Of a DNA stretch of 46,791 nt, positions 17,311 to 24,469 are shown one piece after another. The notes under the pieces are model-generated. The model ran no database searches, was not told the DNA's origin, and saw only the letters and a list, made by a program, of their open reading frames with translations. The first letter of the stretch is position 1, and each line of letters starts with the position of its first letter. Source of the stretch: a virus; IMG/VR virus record IMGVR_UViG_3300049856_000164, positions 1-46,791 of that record, one strand, 5' to 3'. Made by a program: the position numbers and the translations under genes.

Positions 17311-17929
17311 GGGTCCCGGCCGGCTGGTCCCAGCTCCGTGCGAGAAGCGCCTCGAGCGACTCCGAGAGCGAGTGCTCCGTCTTGTCCTTCAGCAGCCCGT
17401 GATAGCGCATCAGGAGGCCGACCGCGGCCTCCTTCGACACGAGCTTGATCTTGAGCCCGAACTTGCCGTATTCGATGCTAGCGATCGCGCGGCGCACATG
17501 CGTCGGCATCTGGTGCACAGGGAGCAGCTTCCCCTCCGCGTCGTACAACTCGCCCGGGTCGAGCAGGGCGGCGTAGGAGAGCTCCTCGATCGTCCGCGCG
17601 GCCGTGGCGTCGTACTGTTCGAGGATCGGAGCCCGGAGCGCGGTGACCAACTCCACGACGGCCGGGTCCTTCAGGAGCCGCGGGCCGTTCGTGGCACAGG
17701 TGTCCTCCGTGCACCCCGGGAACGCTTCGCGGTACGCCGCCGCGGCGTTCGGCCGGCCGGCGTAGATGTAGGCGAACTGCTTCTGCTTTTCGGTGAGCGT
17801 GGCGCCGATCTCGCCCAGCACCTCGGCCGGCGACGGAATGACGGGGGCCGCAGCACGCTGGCGCGCGCGTTTCCGTGCGGCGCCCTTCTTCGCAACCTTC
17901 TTCCGCGTGCCGTTCGTCGATGCGGCCAG
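17303..17929 (-). CDS. terS: Terminase small subunit, probable CTG start
   Basis: The reading frame gives a 208-residue protein if begun at CTG 17929. GGGAGG (17935-17940) lies 5 bases before that CTG, and no ATG, GTG or TTG lies near it; the first conventional start is GTG at 17821, which has no ribosome site and would discard a 36-residue Lys/Arg-rich N-terminus of the kind seen in small terminase subunits. The core has LTEKQKQFAYIYAGRPNAAA and AYREAF, typical of the TerS DNA-binding domain that recognises the packaging site. The CTG start is inference from the ribosome site. The conserved hairpin element A lies just upstream. Confidence 0.85.
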   Translation of the reverse strand: MAASTNGTRKKVAKKGAARKRARQRAAAPVIPSPAEVLGEIGATLTEKQKQFAYIYAGRPNAAAAYREAFPGCTEDTCATNGPRLLKDPAVVELVTALRAPILEQYDATAARTIEELSYAALLDPGELYDAEGKLLPVHQMPTHVRRAIASIEYGKFGLKIKLVSKEAAVGLLMRYHGLLKDKTEHSLSESLEALLARSWDQPAGTHA

Positions 17930-17940
17930 ACTGACCTCCC
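17927..17940 (-). promoter_or_regulatory. Ribosome site that points to a CTG start
   Basis: GGGAGG at 17935-17940 is one of the best ribosome sites in the late region and sits 5 bases before CTG at 17927-17929. The site follows hairpin copy A exactly as the capsid ribosome site follows copy B, which supports it as the real initiation region of the small terminase gene. Confidence 0.65.
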
Positions 17941-17945
17941 GGAAA

Positions 17946-17996
17946 CGAAAAACGGCCCGCGCCTCTCGGGAAGAGAGACCGGGCCGTGGTGAGCGG
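17946..17996 (-). terminator. Conserved hairpin element, copy A (before terS)
   Basis: On the minus strand the box CCGCTCACCACGGCC (17982-17996) leads into a hairpin (17953-17986) with outer stem CGGCCCG/CGGGCCG and inner stem CTCTC/GAGAG, then GTTTTTCGTTT. It has the form of an intrinsic terminator at the border of the accessory and late blocks. Upstream (17997-18055) I see only a weak promoter-like pair, TTGCGC and TAGGCT, spaced 17. Confidence 0.85.
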
Positions 17997-18055
17997 TGCT
18001 GCGGGTTGTGACTGCTGTACTTAGCCTACGTCAGAACGACCGATCGCGCAATAGT

Positions 18056-18238
18056 TTACGGGATTCTTGCGAGGAGTGGGATAGAGGCGACGCACAAGAG
18101 CGACGCGAACAGGCCGCCTCGCACGAGCCGGCGCCCCAGCACAGGCCGATCGTGCTCTACCTCGACTCCGCGATACATGACGCATTGCGCGAGGCCGAGA
18201 ACTACGAAGAACAGGAGACTGCGGGTCATGGCGTTCAT
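18056..18238 (-). CDS. Small two-segment membrane protein
   Basis: This 60-residue protein has two hydrophobic segments, about residues 7-21 (SLLFFVVLGLAQCVM) and 43-58 (LFASLLCVASIPLLAR), joined by a charged loop. The ATG at 18238 has GAGG 5 bases upstream. It is the last gene of the accessory block, just before the late block. Short membrane proteins at this point may modify the host envelope or take part in lysis timing, but nothing in the sequence decides this. Confidence 0.65.
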   Translation of the reverse strand: MNAMTRSLLFFVVLGLAQCVMYRGVEVEHDRPVLGRRLVRGGLFASLLCVASIPLLARIP

Positions 18239-18249
18239 GCTACCTCGGC

Positions 18250-18552
18250 TCAGGTTGGTGCGCTAGACAGGAACGCAAGCGCCTCGTCGGGGCTCATGTT
18301 CTGGTCCCGCATGTGGATGGCCTCGGCGGGGGTGACCTCGGCCAGATACTTCCGTCCGTCCGGCCAGCGGATCACGAAGACGCGCATCCCGCACTCCGCG
18401 TTCCCGGCGCCGACGCGATGCTGGCAGACGAAGGTGTCGTGGCTCATGAGGGCCGCGTTCGTCCGCACGCGGTGGCCGCGCGGGCACTCGATCGGCTCGT
18501 GCGGCCCGAGGTGGAGGTGCGGGCGGACGATGAAGCGGCCGGGGGACGTCAC
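18250..18552 (-). CDS. Cys/His-containing protein of unknown function
   Basis: This 100-residue protein contains CPRGHRVRTN, VCQHR and ECGMRVFVIRW, a probable zinc-binding arrangement, and ends in a short helix (SPDEALAFLS). The start is GTG at 18552 in a GTGA overlap with the upstream gene, the coupling form used repeatedly in this genome. No family is recognised. Confidence 0.7.
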   Translation of the reverse strand: MTSPGRFIVRPHLHLGPHEPIECPRGHRVRTNAALMSHDTFVCQHRVGAGNAECGMRVFVIRWPDGRKYLAEVTPAEAIHMRDQNMSPDEALAFLSSAPT

Positions 18553-19130
18553 CGCCGCCGCCTCCACGGCGAACCGTTGGTGAGCAGCCACACGCGCGCC
18601 GGGAGAAGCAGGTTGAGCCAGCGCATGTGCAGCCGGAAGCAGATGTAGTGCGGGCTCAGTCGAATGCGCAGCGGAATTGACTCTCTGAGTACGCGACACT
18701 TTCCGTCGTCGCCATAAGCGAGATTGCCCCAGACGTAGTGAGGGCGCGCGCTTCGCTCGATGACCAGCGGCTCCATCCCGGCGGGATGCAGGAAGACGCA
18801 GCTTGCCACGGTGCTATGCGGCCGCCAGATGCGGAGCGGGCGCGTAATGCGGACCTTCACGTTGACGACATGCCTCACGTTATCGCCGTCGAGCCAGCGT
18901 TGCAGCCCATCCGTGTCATCCGTCACGCCATCGCCAGCGATACCAATCCACGTCGGCCAGACCCGGGCATATGCCTCGATTCTGCGAACGGTCTCCGCAT
19001 TTTGCTCTGGCGTGACGACGGGCCACTCTCTACCAGGCCGATCATAGCGCAGCCAGTAGTACGCAAGCGTGCCGCCGAACACGCACCACGCCGCGAGATA
19101 CGCGAGCGAGAGCCAGGTCCACATGCTCAT
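18549..19130 (-). CDS. Membrane-anchored protein of unknown function
   Basis: This 193-residue protein has one N-terminal membrane segment (about residues 4-26, LSLAYLAAWCVFGGTLAYYW), a middle part with IGIAGDGVTDDTDGLQRWLD, and a C-terminal half rich in Arg, Trp and Leu. The ATG at 19130 sits behind a GGAGG site and overlaps the upstream stop (ATGA). The phrase GDGVTDDTDGLQ resembles the first turn of pectate-lyase-type proteins (GDGxTDDTxAxQ), but no beta-helix follows, so the likeness may be chance. Confidence 0.65.
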   Translation of the reverse strand: MSMWTWLSLAYLAAWCVFGGTLAYYWLRYDRPGREWPVVTPEQNAETVRRIEAYARVWPTWIGIAGDGVTDDTDGLQRWLDGDNVRHVVNVKVRITRPLRIWRPHSTVASCVFLHPAGMEPLVIERSARPHYVWGNLAYGDDGKCRVLRESIPLRIRLSPHYICFRLHMRWLNLLLPARVWLLTNGSPWRRRR

Positions 19131-19678
19131 CCCCCCTCCTGCGCCGGCCCGCCCTTCGTGATCGCTTCGATCGCCGCCTGCACGTCGGCCGGTAGGTCGG
19201 TCGGCATGACAGCTACCCCCTCCGACAGCTTCCCGGTGACGCGGACGTGGTGCTGTTCGGCGGGGCTCCACTCCGGGTGGTCGCGGATCAGCGTCTCGCG
19301 CCGCTTCTTCTCGCGCTCGACCGCCTGGTCGTAGAGCTTCTGGGCGGTCCGCATCTGCGGGACGCGCGCCTCGTAGAAGCCGAGCTTCGACTGCACGCCC
19401 GTCGCGATGCCGGTCGTCCGGTTGAGCTGGTCGACCAGGGTGCGGATCCACCCGTCGTGCTTGCCCAGCTCCGCCGTGTTCGCCTGCATCGTCTGGTCGC
19501 GGAGCGTGAGCACTTCGCCGAGCTGGTTGAACTCGCGGCGCTGGTGCGCGATGCCGAGCCAGCGGCGGAGAAGGCGCGCGAGCCAGCCGTAGGTCAGCTC
19601 GTGCGCGGCGCTGGCCTGGGCGGCGGAGAGCGGGACCGGCTCGGCCGGCGCGGTGTCGGGAATCGGGGTAGTGGTCAT
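19127..19678 (-). CDS. Coiled-coil protein of unknown function
   Basis: This 183-residue protein is mostly helical and charged: an Ala/Leu helix with a short Trp-rich stretch (YGWLARLLRRWLG), then long heptad-like segments (LGEVLTLRDQTMQANTAELG) and a basic segment EREKKRRETL. It is coupled by ATGA at both ends. I recognise no family; a scaffolding or partner-binding role in the early complex is only a guess from the coiled coil. Confidence 0.65.
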   Translation of the reverse strand: MTTTPIPDTAPAEPVPLSAAQASAAHELTYGWLARLLRRWLGIAHQRREFNQLGEVLTLRDQTMQANTAELGKHDGWIRTLVDQLNRTTGIATGVQSKLGFYEARVPQMRTAQKLYDQAVEREKKRRETLIRDHPEWSPAEQHHVRVTGKLSEGVAVMPTDLPADVQAAIEAITKGGPAQEGG

Positions 19679-19869
19679 CGCGTCACGGGAGGGGGATAGA
19701 AGCCGGCTTTGCCGAGGACGTGGGCAAGCGTCCGGGCGAGCTTGTCGTGCTCGATCGCGGTGCCGTTCTGATGCCCGAACTTCTCCGCGTACTTCGTGGC
19801 GGACTGCTCGTACTGCATGCGGGCGAGGTGGATCGCCTGCTGTTCTGCGCGGGTCAGGTAGACTCTCAT
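19675..19869 (-). CDS. Small helical protein
   Basis: This 64-residue protein is helical and mixed in charge (TRAEQQAIHLARMQYEQSAT, then KLARTLAHVLGKAGFYPPP). It overlaps both neighbours by ATGA. Nothing identifies a function. Confidence 0.65.
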   Translation of the reverse strand: MRVYLTRAEQQAIHLARMQYEQSATKYAEKFGHQNGTAIEHDKLARTLAHVLGKAGFYPPPVTR

Positions 19870-20312
19870 TCGGCGTCGACCTCTTCGGTGGGATTGGCGG
19901 CTAGCTCGGTCACGATGCGCGCGACCTCGACGGTGAGGCCGGGATTCCCGGCGTGGATGCTCAGGGCATCGTGCCACTCGCCGGAATTGCGCTCGCGATA
20001 CTCCACGCGATCCATCAGCGCCGGCTCGCGCGACGGAACGACGCGCCACGTCACGCCGTGACTGTCCACGAGTTCGCGCGGCCGCGTCACCTTCGGCGCC
20101 CACGGCCCGCGCTTCTCCCTGCGGTCCTCTTCGATCTTGGTCACGAGCGAGTCGAGCAGCCACGATAGCTGCTCCTCGATGAGGCCGCGCACATCATCGT
20201 CGCGACGTCTATCCACCTTGGCGCGGAGCCAGGCCGGATCGAGCTGGAGGCGAATCTCGTAGAACTCGCCGTCCGGAGTGACCCTCGCCACCTCGTGCTT
20301 CACGGTCGTCAT
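19866..20312 (-). CDS. Conserved-looking phage protein of unknown function
   Basis: This 148-residue protein opens with a beta-like segment (VKHEVARVTPDGEFYEIRLQ), then helices with IEEQLSWLLDSLVTKIEEDR, and a second beta-rich part (GVTWRVVPSREPALMDRVEY). Start ATG at 20312 overlaps the nuclease stop (ATGA). It may work with the VRR-NUC protein directly upstream; that is inference from coupling alone. Confidence 0.65.
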   Translation of the reverse strand: MTTVKHEVARVTPDGEFYEIRLQLDPAWLRAKVDRRRDDDVRGLIEEQLSWLLDSLVTKIEEDRREKRGPWAPKVTRPRELVDSHGVTWRVVPSREPALMDRVEYRERNSGEWHDALSIHAGNPGLTVEVARIVTELAANPTEEVDAE

Positions 20313-20860
20313 TCGGGTCTCCAGATCAGGTGACCGCTCTCATCGACGACGAGCGGGTAGCGCGCGAGCAGCCAGGCGAACAGGTCGACGTCCGTGCCCA
20401 GCACGTAGAGCCAGCCGCAGGCGTCCATGTCCTCTTGGAAGTCGCGCTGCGCCGGGGACTGCTCGCCGGTCGCCGTCTTCGCTTCCCAGGCGAACCCGAG
20501 CCCGCGCGCGCGGTGGAAGTAGAAGCGGTCGGGCACGCCCGGGGTGATGTACTTCGCGTGCCGCGGCTGGCTCGTGTTGATGACGCGGAAGCCGAGGGCG
20601 CGGAGTTGCTTGTCGGCGCGGGCCACGACCTCCTTCTCGAGCCGCGCGTCGTCCGCGCCATCAGCCAGCCGTAGATCGTCAAGCAGCGGATGCGTGCCAT
20701 CGGGCCGCATGTTCCGCGCGACCGACCCCCCGATCGGCTGTGCGGCCTGTGCGGTGCCCTGCTTGATCTGTTCGATCAGCACGGCTTTCTCGATCAGATA
20801 CTCGGGGATCTGCTGCGCCCGGAGTTGCGCCCGGAGCTCGTCGGCCGTGAAGAGGCTCAC
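20309..20860 (-). CDS. VRR-NUC domain nuclease
   Basis: This 183-residue protein has an N-terminal helical part and a VRR-NUC nuclease domain from about residue 70: LEKEVVARADKQLRALGF, then GVPDRFYFHRARGLGFAWEAK (PDR with an acidic residue, then E-x-K) and SPAQRDFQEDMDACGWLYVL (the Q-x-x-F and late Gly). The pattern PD...ExK...Q matches this restriction-like fold used for structure-specific DNA cutting. The start is GTG at 20860, overlapping the previous stop as GTGA. It probably processes replication or recombination intermediates. Confidence 0.88.
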   Translation of the reverse strand: MSLFTADELRAQLRAQQIPEYLIEKAVLIEQIKQGTAQAAQPIGGSVARNMRPDGTHPLLDDLRLADGADDARLEKEVVARADKQLRALGFRVINTSQPRHAKYITPGVPDRFYFHRARGLGFAWEAKTATGEQSPAQRDFQEDMDACGWLYVLGTDVDLFAWLLARYPLVVDESGHLIWRPE

Positions 20861-20976
20861 GAGGCCCTCCGGGTGTACTCGCAGGCGCACCGACGTACTC
20901 CGCGGACGGTCACGGGTGCGCAGCACGGGCCGTGGTGCCAGAGCCAGCGGGCGAGAGTGTGCAGCACGTCACGCAT
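20857..20976 (-). CDS. Very small Cys-containing protein
   Basis: This 39-residue protein (MRDVLHTLARWLWHHGPCCA, ending VRRCACEYTRRAS) has a Trp-rich helix and four Cys in two pairs, a possible zinc knuckle. It overlaps the upstream gene by 8 bases and the nuclease gene by 4 (GTGA). The tight coupling on both sides is the main reason to accept it. Confidence 0.55.
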   Translation of the reverse strand: MRDVLHTLARWLWHHGPCCAPVTVRGVRRCACEYTRRAS

Positions 20977-21190
20977 GGCCGGCGCCTCCAGCGGGAGGGA
21001 TGGCGGCGAGAAGTTCGGCGGCGCGGTCTGGTTCCAGATCGGCATAGACGACCCAGCGATGGTCGCAGCCCTCCCAGTCGTAGCAGCGCAGGCAGTCGCC
21101 GCACGAGTCGCAGTGGTCGCCACAGCGAGGCTCCGCTTCCACGCGGGCATCCGGCAGGCCATCGGGGCGGTCCACGATCTCGGCGATCAT
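20969..21190 (-). CDS. Cys-rich zinc-binding protein
   Basis: This 73-residue protein holds a dense cluster PRCGDHCDSCGDCLRCYDWE and then GCDH, about seven Cys in 25 residues, surely a metal site, followed by an acidic helix. Coupled by ATGA to the upstream gene. Small proteins with such clusters are frequent in phage accessory regions; function unknown. Confidence 0.7.
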   Translation of the reverse strand: MIAEIVDRPDGLPDARVEAEPRCGDHCDSCGDCLRCYDWEGCDHRWVVYADLEPDRAAELLAAIPPAGGAGHA

Positions 21191-21468
21191 GCGCGGCCTC
21201 CGTCTGCGTCTCGGAGGCGAGCGGCGAGGGAAGTGCTTACAGCGCAATGGCTTATGGGATCGACCACGAATCCGCTCGCGTTGCTCGCTGGGTCAACCGC
21301 AAGTACAGGGGCTCTCTCGGGATGCTCTGGTGCGCTCAAGCGAGCCTCCAAGGCCGCGACATACGCTTCGACCGCGAGGCGCCGCACGCCCGGCAGGCCA
21401 TTCTTCCCTTGTCCGAGATAGGAGAAACACAGCGCGTCCATCAGCGCAGAGAAGGCGGGGCTGGTCAT
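21187..21468 (-). CDS. Phage protein of unknown function
   Basis: This 93-residue protein has a helical N-terminus (SPAFSALMDALCFSYLGQG) and a C-terminal half containing PERAPVLAVD. That peptide and its DNA (21293-21322) recur almost unchanged in the C-terminal tail of the adenine methyltransferase gene. It is coupled by ATGA to both neighbours. Confidence 0.65.
   Translation of the reverse strand: MTSPAFSALMDALCFSYLGQGKNGLPGVRRLAVEAYVAALEARLSAPEHPERAPVLAVDPASNASGFVVDPISHCAVSTSLAARLRDADGGRA
21293..21322. repeat. 30-bp repeat shared with 24926-24955
   Basis: Plus strand TCAACCGCAAGTACAGG, then two variable positions within GCTCTCTCGGGA; 28 of 30 bases match the copy at 24926-24955. In both genes the minus-strand reading is ERAPVLAVD in the same frame. 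The surrounding bases do not match. Confidence 0.8.
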
Positions 21469-22541
21469 GGTGCCCCTCTCTCGGCGCGGTAAATCGGGTC
21501 ACTCCACATGCAGGCATCGCACAGGAACACTTCGCCGGGGTTGGCGAAGCGAGACCAGTAGCCCTCCGTCACGACGTAGTAGCCCGACGTGAACCGCTCG
21601 GCTGGATCGTAGACGCCGATGTCTTTCTGGCACCGCGAACAGTGATCGTGCGGCACCGGAGCGTCCCGACTGGCTCTGCTCTCGAGTTGACTAGCGACCG
21701 CAGGGAGCGCCTTCGCGGTCTTCTCCTGATGACCTTGCTCCTGCTCTGACACCGCTATCGTCGTTGCTCCTCCCTCTACGGGGATCGGGGGAACGGCGGC
21801 GGACGCGAGCCATCGCTCATACCACGGCAGGAATTGCTCGTGCGCGCCAGCGTGACCCGCCGAAAGGCAGCAGTGCGCCGCCTCGTCGTAGTTGTTGAGC
21901 GCCTCACGGACGGCCGAGCAGCGCGGCGGCTCCGGTGCTGAGGGGGCGCTGGGCTGGTCGTCCTCGGCGGTGCGCGCGGCGGTGAGGGTGGTGATGGCGG
22001 TTCGCAGCACGTCCCACGGGTCGAACTCGGCGTTGAGCGTTCGGTCGTCGGCTTCGTGCCACTCGTCGGGATCGCCCGTCGCCGTCGCGAGCTTGCCGAT
22101 CTCGCGCAGCAGGGCCGTCCACGTCTCCTCCAACTCCGCGACGCGGTTCTGCAATTCGGTCGGCTCCGGCGTCGGTGCGTCGCCCGCTCCTGACGCGAGC
22201 CGGGCGTTGCGCTCAGCCCACGTCTCGTCGGGGATCGGCAACCTGCAATGCCGGCAGTTCTCGCCCGCGATCACCACGTGAGGATCCGCGCAAACGCACG
22301 TCGCCGTCGCTCCTGCTGGTGCCGGGGCGCCGCTCGACGGGAGGGCGGACGGGCCGATGGCCTCAAGAATTGGGGCAGCTCGGAGCGAGGCGGCGACGTT
22401 GTGGGCGGCGATCGACGGGAGGGCGGCGCTAGGATGGCGGGCATCCCATCCGCAGTACGCGCAGTAGTCGTAGGACTCGCGGGGCCGAGATTCCACAAAC
22501 CGGAAGCTCAGACTGGCGTGGCAATTCGGGCACGTTCTCAT
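21465..22541 (-). CDS. Multi-zinc-ribbon protein with Lar-like N-terminus
   Basis: This 358-residue protein strings together several probable metal sites: residues 3-40 CPNC...YDYCAYCGWDARH (the C-x-x-C...C-x-x-C-G-W pattern of restriction-alleviation Lar-like ribbons), a middle CVCADPHVV...CRHC, a CCLSAGHAGAH segment, and a C-terminal CSRCQKDI...LCDACMW. Long helical, acidic stretches lie between (LQNRVAELEETWTALLREIG). It looks like several small phage zinc-ribbon proteins fused into one chain. Start ATG at 22541 overlaps the upstream gene (ATGA). Whether it acts against host restriction is not shown. Confidence 0.72.
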   Translation of the reverse strand: MRTCPNCHASLSFRFVESRPRESYDYCAYCGWDARHPSAALPSIAAHNVAASLRAAPILEAIGPSALPSSGAPAPAGATATCVCADPHVVIAGENCRHCRLPIPDETWAERNARLASGAGDAPTPEPTELQNRVAELEETWTALLREIGKLATATGDPDEWHEADDRTLNAEFDPWDVLRTAITTLTAARTAEDDQPSAPSAPEPPRCSAVREALNNYDEAAHCCLSAGHAGAHEQFLPWYERWLASAAVPPIPVEGGATTIAVSEQEQGHQEKTAKALPAVASQLESRASRDAPVPHDHCSRCQKDIGVYDPAERFTSGYYVVTEGYWSRFANPGEVFLCDACMWSDPIYRAERGAP

Positions 22542-22930
22542 GCGGGCCTCCGTTCGGCCATGCGAGTTGAGGGACGGCAGCGGTTCACGATGGCGGTCAC
22601 GCGCTCGCGGACGGCTTTCGGCGTCACCGTGAACAGCCACCGCTCTGAGCAGAGGAGCCAGAGGTCGAGCGCCTCGTCGTGTGAGATGGCGAACGAGCGC
22701 GACGCCTCGTCCCCGTGGTAGCCCTGCTCGCCGTCGCGGTAGCACCGGGCGTGATGGAGCCGCCCCCACATGCTGAGCATCCGGTCCGCGCGCTCCCCGC
22801 CTCGGTACAGCCCGTCGGCGTCATCCAGCGCGTACAGCAGCGCGTCCACGTCGGGTCGATCGAGCACGACTGCCGTCGTCGCGGTCCGCTCGTCGGGCGG
22901 CGCGGAGGAGCGGGGATCAGCGGGGGTCAT
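22538..22930 (-). CDS. Phage protein of unknown function
   Basis: This 130-residue protein has RPDVDALLYALDDADGLYRG, then ADRMLSMWGRLHHARCYR and SHDEALDLWLLCSERWLF, an acidic helical protein with many aromatic residues. Coupled by ATGA to the 81-residue gene upstream. No family recognised. Confidence 0.65.
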   Translation of the reverse strand: MTPADPRSSAPPDERTATTAVVLDRPDVDALLYALDDADGLYRGGERADRMLSMWGRLHHARCYRDGEQGYHGDEASRSFAISHDEALDLWLLCSERWLFTVTPKAVRERVTAIVNRCRPSTRMAERRPA

Positions 22931-23172
22931 TGGCGGGGCTTCCCCGTGGCGTCGAAGCCGCGTAGTTGGTCGTGCCGCGCGTTGAAGGCGCGACGGAGCG
23001 CCCGCTCCTCGTCGGCGGCGGTCGGCTTCGGGAACATGCGGTCGAGCAGCGTGACGGGGCGCGCCATGCCGCCTTCCGTGCCGTCTGGCACCTTGATCCA
23101 CTCGCCCGACTCCTGCTGTTCCTTGGTGAGCGAGTCCCACGGACGGACTTCGCCGGTGTGGATGTTGGCCAT
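22927..23172 (-). CDS. Small phage protein of unknown function
   Basis: This 81-residue protein opens with MANIHTGEVRPWDSLTKEQQ and has a central VPDGTEGGMARPV; the ending is a basic helix (ERALRRAFNARHDQLRGF). The ATG at 23172 has a GGGGGAGAT ribosome site about 7 bases upstream, so it can start independently of the damaged genes before it. Confidence 0.7.
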   Translation of the reverse strand: MANIHTGEVRPWDSLTKEQQESGEWIKVPDGTEGGMARPVTLLDRMFPKPTAADEERALRRAFNARHDQLRGFDATGKPRQ

Positions 23173-23175
23173 GTG

Positions 23176-23357
23176 CTATCTCCCCCTGTAGTCGATGGTG
23201 CGAAAGAACGTGACGCCGAACGGGCCGAACTTGATCCGCGCGCCAGCCGCGCCGCCCCACTTCACGCCGACCATCCACTCCTGCCATTCGGCGTACCAGA
23301 TGGCAGCCACTTCATCGGCGGCTGAGGCGCGTTCGGGTCACGCTGTTGAACCAGCAT
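23176..23357 (-). pseudogene. Small gene broken by a -1 frame change
   Basis: An ATG at 23357 opens MLVQQRDPNA, which soon meets a stop in its own frame, while the -1 frame from about 23328 reads ADEVAAIWYAEWQEWMVGVK and runs to TAG at 23176, just before the next ribosome site. The -1 part has convincing protein character (Trp/Tyr-rich, G/C-ending codons) but no good start of its own. The total, 182 bases, is one short of a whole number of codons. I read it as one gene with a single-base loss. Confidence 0.55.
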
Positions 23358-23675
23358 CGCAGTCGGTGTTGTCTCACTCGGCATCGGTCGGGCTCGCGGA
23401 GAGGGCGGTCGGATAGTGGGCGACGAGGTATTCGGGACTGAGGCGGTCGCGGTGGAGCGGCCCAGGGCAGCGACGTCGTAGAGCACCACCGTGGCGGGCA
23501 TGAGGTACTGGCGCAGCACGCGGAGCTTTTCGATGGTCAGATCGTCAACGAAGGCACCCTTCTTTCCGGAGAGCGCCCAGATGACATCCTCCAGCAATCC
23601 TTCGGCGGTGTCGTCGGGCCAGCGGTCGGTGATCGGATCCGTGGTGATGGATCTGGCGTTCGGCATGTCAGGCAT
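23262..23675 (-). CDS. Protein of unknown function, probably frameshifted at its 3' part
   Basis: The open frame gives 137 residues from ATG 23675 (GGAGGG 6 bases upstream). The first 70 look real (DDTAEGLLEDVIWALSGKKG, then TIEKLRVLRQYLMPATVVLY), but after about 23470 this frame turns into Ser/Thr/Pro-rich text, while the -1 frame reads PGPLHRDRLSPEYLVAHYPT and ends in TGA at 23374. From 23675 to 23374 is 302 bases, one short of whole codons. The likely intact protein is about 100 residues; this copy seems to have lost one base near 23465-23475. Confidence 0.55.
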   Translation of the reverse strand: MPDMPNARSITTDPITDRWPDDTAEGLLEDVIWALSGKKGAFVDDLTIEKLRVLRQYLMPATVVLYDVAALGRSTATASVPNTSSPTIRPPSPRARPMPSETTPTAMLVQQRDPNAPQPPMKWLPSGTPNGRSGWSA

Positions 23676-23898
23676 CGGGTCCCTCCCTGGTGGGGAGCGC
23701 GGCGCGACGTTCGTCGGTGTAGCCGCACGAGCACTCGAACCAGCCGCCGCTTCCTTCGCAGCGTGGGCAGAGTCCTTCCTCACCGTCGCCGCCCAGCGTG
23801 TCGGTGGCGAGGTCAGGGCAATCGACCCATCGGACCGTCTCCCATTCGCCGCACGTCGGGCAGATCGGCGGCAACGTTCCTGCGTCGTATTCGCTCAT
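23668..23898 (-). CDS. Zinc-ribbon protein
   Basis: This 76-residue protein has CPTCGEWETVRWVDC, then LCPRCEGSGGWFECSCGYTD, an arrangement like the DnaJ-type C-x-x-C-x-G-x-G repeats or a double zinc ribbon. Start ATG 23898 overlaps the stop of the -1 frame at 23895 (ATGA), which is one reason to treat that frame as genuine. Function unknown. Confidence 0.7.
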   Translation of the reverse strand: MSEYDAGTLPPICPTCGEWETVRWVDCPDLATDTLGGDGEEGLCPRCEGSGGWFECSCGYTDERRAALPTREGPDA

Positions 23899-24065
23899 GT
23901 GGCGTCTCCTCTGAATTCCATGTTGCGCATCGCATGGTCGGTCGCTCCGCGCAACTCGGCCGCACGCTCGTCCGCGCCGGGATACATCATCCAGCGGAAG
24001 AAGCGCACGGTGCCGGGTGAAACCGTCTTGCTTCCGGCCAGCCAGTCCAGTCGGGCCGTATCCTC
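23895..24065 (-). pseudogene. -1 frame continuation of the 24469 gene
   Basis: This stretch reads DTARLDWLAGSKTVSPGTVR, then FFRWMMYPGADERAAELR and ends DHAMRNMEFRGDAT. A 'D.ARLDWL...R.A.D.AM' module is common at the C-terminus of small phage proteins. It has no start codon until an internal ATG pair at 23990-23985, and it lies one frame back from the 160-residue frame upstream. From 24469 to 23895 is 575 bases, one short of whole codons. It ends in an ATGA overlap with the next gene. Likely the true C-terminus of the upstream gene. Confidence 0.55.
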
Positions 24066-24469
24066 GGCTCCTGCTCTGGCGGCGACGACGAGCTGGCATA
24101 CGCGGCCTCGTTCTGGATCGGCCCCGGCGCGAAGCCGCGAAACCGCCCGTCGCGGTCGATCAGCAGCTCGTCCAGCGACTCGGCGCTGTCCCAGTAGAAC
24201 AGGCGGCGCGATCCGACCATGTCGGAGAGCTGCGCGACGACGTACTCCGCGTCGTTCGTGACGGTGGGGTGCTCGTCCCACGGCCCGAGGTCGCGGATGA
24301 TGACGCGGTCGCGGTCGGTCGTCTCGATGCGGAAGCGCGCGTGCCGCTCCCCCGCCGCCGTCTGGTCGTACTTCCGGCCATGGTTGGATCCACCGCACCG
24401 GCACCGGCACTTCTTCCCGACGCTGGCGGCGCACCGGCCGCTCCAGCCCTTCCCGCACTGCTGCGACAT
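23987..24469 (-). CDS. Cys-rich N-terminal phage protein, first gene of the accessory block
   Basis: This 160-residue open frame begins MSQQCGKGWSGRCAASVGKK and CRCRCGGSNHG, a possible metal site, followed by a beta-rich domain with RFRIETTDRDRVIIRDLGPW and DSAESLDELLIDRDGRFRGF. The ATG at 24469 has AGGAG 6 bases upstream and lies 28 bases from the promoter -10 box. The last 25 residues look unnatural (EARRFHPAPCASSAG), and a convincing C-terminus lies in the -1 frame, so the gene is probably interrupted by one missing base near 24065-24100. Confidence 0.65.
   Translation of the reverse strand: MSQQCGKGWSGRCAASVGKKCRCRCGGSNHGRKYDQTAAGERHARFRIETTDRDRVIIRDLGPWDEHPTVTNDAEYVVAQLSDMVGSRRLFYWDSAESLDELLIDRDGRFRGFAPGPIQNEAAYASSSSPPEQEPRIRPDWTGWPEARRFHPAPCASSAG

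Noticed and set aside
18549-19130. Beta-helix enzyme suggested by the phrase GDGVTDDTDGLQ
   Set aside because: The protein is too short, has an N-terminal membrane segment and no repeated beta-helix turns.
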